Origin: an uncultured Porphyromonadaceae bacterium
GTDB lineage: Bacteria > Bacteroidota > Bacteroidia > Bacteroidales > Muribaculaceae
Length of the DNA stretch: 7,892 bases
Reading direction: 5' to 3'
Assembly: GCA_900550395.1 (NCBI GenBank)
Contig: URSD01000061.1
Location: forward strand, 1 to 7,892
Shown: positions 7,194-7,892 of the stretch, piece by piece
Layout of the letters: each line of letters begins with the position of its first letter
Position numbering within the stretch: position 1 is the first letter of the stretch
Notes under the pieces: model-generated
What the model saw: only the letters and a program-made list of their open reading frames with translations
What the model was told of the DNA's origin: nothing
Databases searched by the model: none
Program-made: the position numbers and the translations under genes

Positions 7194-7222
7194 ATAGTAC
7201 CATGACTGCACAGACAAAGCAA
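7194..7222 (-). promoter_or_regulatory. Putative promoter of the reversed gene
   Basis: On the minus strand an extended -10 element TGGTACTAT (TACTAT at 7194-7199) lies 17 bases from a weak -35, TTGCTT (7217-7222). The predicted start near 7187 would give a leader of about 25 bases with the Shine-Dalgarno in place. The -35 matches the consensus only in TTG, so the call rests on the extended -10, the spacing and the position. Confidence 0.45.
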
Positions 7223-7234
7223 GAGTCTGTGCAG
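7206..7234. repeat. Perfect 10-bp inverted repeat in the divergent spacer
   Basis: CTGCACAGAC (7206-7215) and GTCTGTGCAG (7225-7234) are exact reverse complements separated by 9 bases. Neither strand has a T-run after the stem, so it is not a simple terminator. It covers the -35 region of the putative reversed-gene promoter and lies about 20 bases upstream of the prgI Shine-Dalgarno. It could be an operator for a dimeric regulator or an RNA hairpin in the prgI leader. Confidence 0.7.
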
Positions 7235-7253
7235 CAAAACTCAGAAAAAACTC

Positions 7254-7264
7254 GGAGGTGATCC
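7254..7264 (+). promoter_or_regulatory. Exceptionally strong Shine-Dalgarno of prgI
   Basis: GGAGGTGATCC is an uninterrupted 11-base complement of the 3' end of 16S rRNA and almost touches the TTG start at 7266-7268; the core GGAGG ends 7 bases before it. It decides the TTG start, which has no ATG competitor at the right distance. Confidence 0.85.
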
Positions 7265-7265
7265 A

Positions 7266-7619
7266 TTGGAGGTCCGCATCAACAAAGAAGTACGAAATTA
7301 CCAGGAGAGTCTATTCTTCGGGCTGTCCCTGCGGCAGTTGCTGTTCGCACTGCTGGCGGTCGCCGTGGCAGTGGGCGTATATTTCGGCCTGCGCCCTGTG
7401 CTGGGGAATGGGGAGATCGGCTGGGTCTGCGTGCTTGCAGCCTTTCCCTTTGCCCTGGGCGGCTTTTTTCAGTATAACGGCATGACGCTGGAACGCTTTC
7501 TGCTCGCGTATATCCGCTCGGAATTCCTGTTTCCCCGCAGGCTCGTGTTCAAATCGGACAACATATACGCCAAAGCTCTGGAAAATTCAACGATAAAGGA
7601 GGCTCTCAAACTTGATTAA
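7266..7619 (+). CDS. prgI: PrgI-family conjugal transfer membrane protein
   Basis: This 117-residue inner-membrane protein belongs to the PrgI family (PF12666), a marker of Firmicutes-type (FATA class) conjugation machines, where it lies directly before the VirB4 ATPase and is thought to do the job of VirB3. The N-terminus MEVRINKEVRNYQESLFFGL matches the family's usual start. Two membrane segments (about 24-42 and 53-68) are followed by the characteristic QYNGMTLERF (69-78) and a basic C-terminal part with SEFLFPRRLVF. Translation starts at a TTG behind an 11-base Shine-Dalgarno. Its end overlaps the virB4 start by 8 bases, so the two are translationally coupled. No clear plus-strand promoter is visible in the 103-base spacer, so expression may depend on upstream readthrough or on an unrecognised signal. 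Confidence 0.9.
   Translation: MEVRINKEVRNYQESLFFGLSLRQLLFALLAVAVAVGVYFGLRPVLGNGEIGWVCVLAAFPFALGGFFQYNGMTLERFLLAYIRSEFLFPRRLVFKSDNIYAKALENSTIKEALKLD
7595..7602 (+). promoter_or_regulatory. Shine-Dalgarno of virB4 inside prgI
   Basis: AAAGGAGG lies 9 bases before the TTG at 7612-7614, within the last codons of prgI. It supports the TTG start and coupling of the two genes. Confidence 0.8.
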
Positions 7620-7892
7620 AACACTGCAAAATACACTGAAGCAGGACAAAGAAAGATTTACGGTCCCGAAATCTGTACAGGACATCATCCCCATCCGCCG
7701 CATCTGGCCGGATGGGGTCTTTCAATTTGGCAGCAAGTAATCTAAAACACTCCGTATTAGCGACATCAACTACGCCATCGCCTCGAAAGAGGATAAGACA
7801 GTCATGTTTCTCAGCTATTCCGAGCTGCTGAACGCGCTGGACACCGACTCCACCTCCGAGATCACCTTCAACAATAAGCGCCTGGCCCGGCG
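7612..7892 (+). pseudogene. virB4: VirB4-family conjugation ATPase, 5' part with an in-frame stop
   Basis: This is the beginning of the VirB4/TraE-type ATPase that powers assembly of the conjugative pore and substrate transfer. From the TTG at 7612 the frame reads 42 codons, including VPKSVQDIIPIRRIWPDGVF, and then meets TAA at 7738-7740. The same frame continues without any shift as SKTLRISDINYAIASKEDK and then SYSELLNALDTDSTSEITFNNKRLAR, which is normal VirB4 N-terminal sequence, to the window end. From memory of the family, the stop sits where a Tyr or Phe is usual (GxKYSKT or GxKFSKT), so one base change from TAC or TAT would explain it. The Walker motifs would lie further on and are outside the window. 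Either a nonsense mutation that disables transfer or a sequence error; an internal ATG at 7804 is in frame but would drop the N-terminus. The start is supported by an AAAGGAGG Shine-Dalgarno and an 8-base overlap with prgI. Confidence 0.8.

Noticed and set aside
6815..7261. Plus-strand open frame of 148 codons between the putative VirB6-like end and prgI
   Set aside because: Its translation is Gln/His/Arg-rich and featureless, while the opposite strand has a hydrophobic protein with a strong Shine-Dalgarno.
7738..7740. TAA read as a sense codon by an alternative genetic code
   Set aside because: All other genes end normally, including prgI with TAA. Known TAA reassignments in bacteria are not expected here, and a Tyr or Phe is usual at this place, so mutation or sequence error is simpler.
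1..7892. CRISPR arrays, tRNA or rRNA genes, toxin-antitoxin or phage-defence genes
   Set aside because: I found no regularly spaced repeats, no cloverleaf or rRNA-like stretches and no such protein signatures on either strand.

Overview
The window joins two unrelated kinds of DNA. Positions 1 to about 6,690 look like a gut Bacteroidales chromosome (Bacteroides/Prevotella/Muribaculaceae type; I cannot place the genus). The evidence is a SusC/SusD pair, an Lnb-type (DUF4105) membrane protein, a Bacteroidetes promoter (TTTG-N20-TACCTTTG) and start codons without Shine-Dalgarno sequences. Positions from about 6,700 to 7,892 look like the transfer module of a Firmicutes (Clostridia-type) integrative conjugative element. 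They carry a PrgI-family protein, the start of a VirB4 ATPase and very strong Shine-Dalgarno sequences.

Bacteroidales part, all on the minus strand and so read from right to left. A susC-like TonB-dependent transporter gene (3963 to about 6695), cut off at its 5' end by the junction, is followed after 19 bases by a complete susD-like lipoprotein gene (2219-3943). A strong terminator hairpin (2151-2190) closes this operon. A new promoter (2096-2127) then starts a small secreted protein gene (1368-2069, probably DUF4468-like). One hundred bases further lies the gene for an Lnb-like lipoprotein N-acyltransferase (77-1267). SusC and SusD would form an outer-membrane glycan-uptake complex; no glycoside hydrolase lies in the window, so the substrate is unknown. 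Lnb would acylate lipoproteins, SusD-type proteins presumably among them.

Conjugative-element part. A plus-strand gene end (to 6822) may be the C-terminus of a VirB6/TrbL-like membrane protein. It converges on a well-supported minus-strand gene for a small membrane protein (6824-7162). A 103-base divergent spacer with a perfect 10-bp inverted repeat over a likely promoter separates that gene from prgI (7266-7619, TTG start). virB4 (from 7612, TTG start, overlapping prgI) has an in-frame TAA after 42 codons, yet the same frame continues with recognisable VirB4 sequence to the window end.

The junction near 6,690-6,710 cuts both flanking genes internally, with no integrase, attachment site or element end visible. 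An assembly chimera is the simplest explanation, and a real illegitimate recombination the alternative. I found no convincing new biological system. The points most worth checking are the junction, the virB4 stop codon and the reversed small gene with its palindromic leader.
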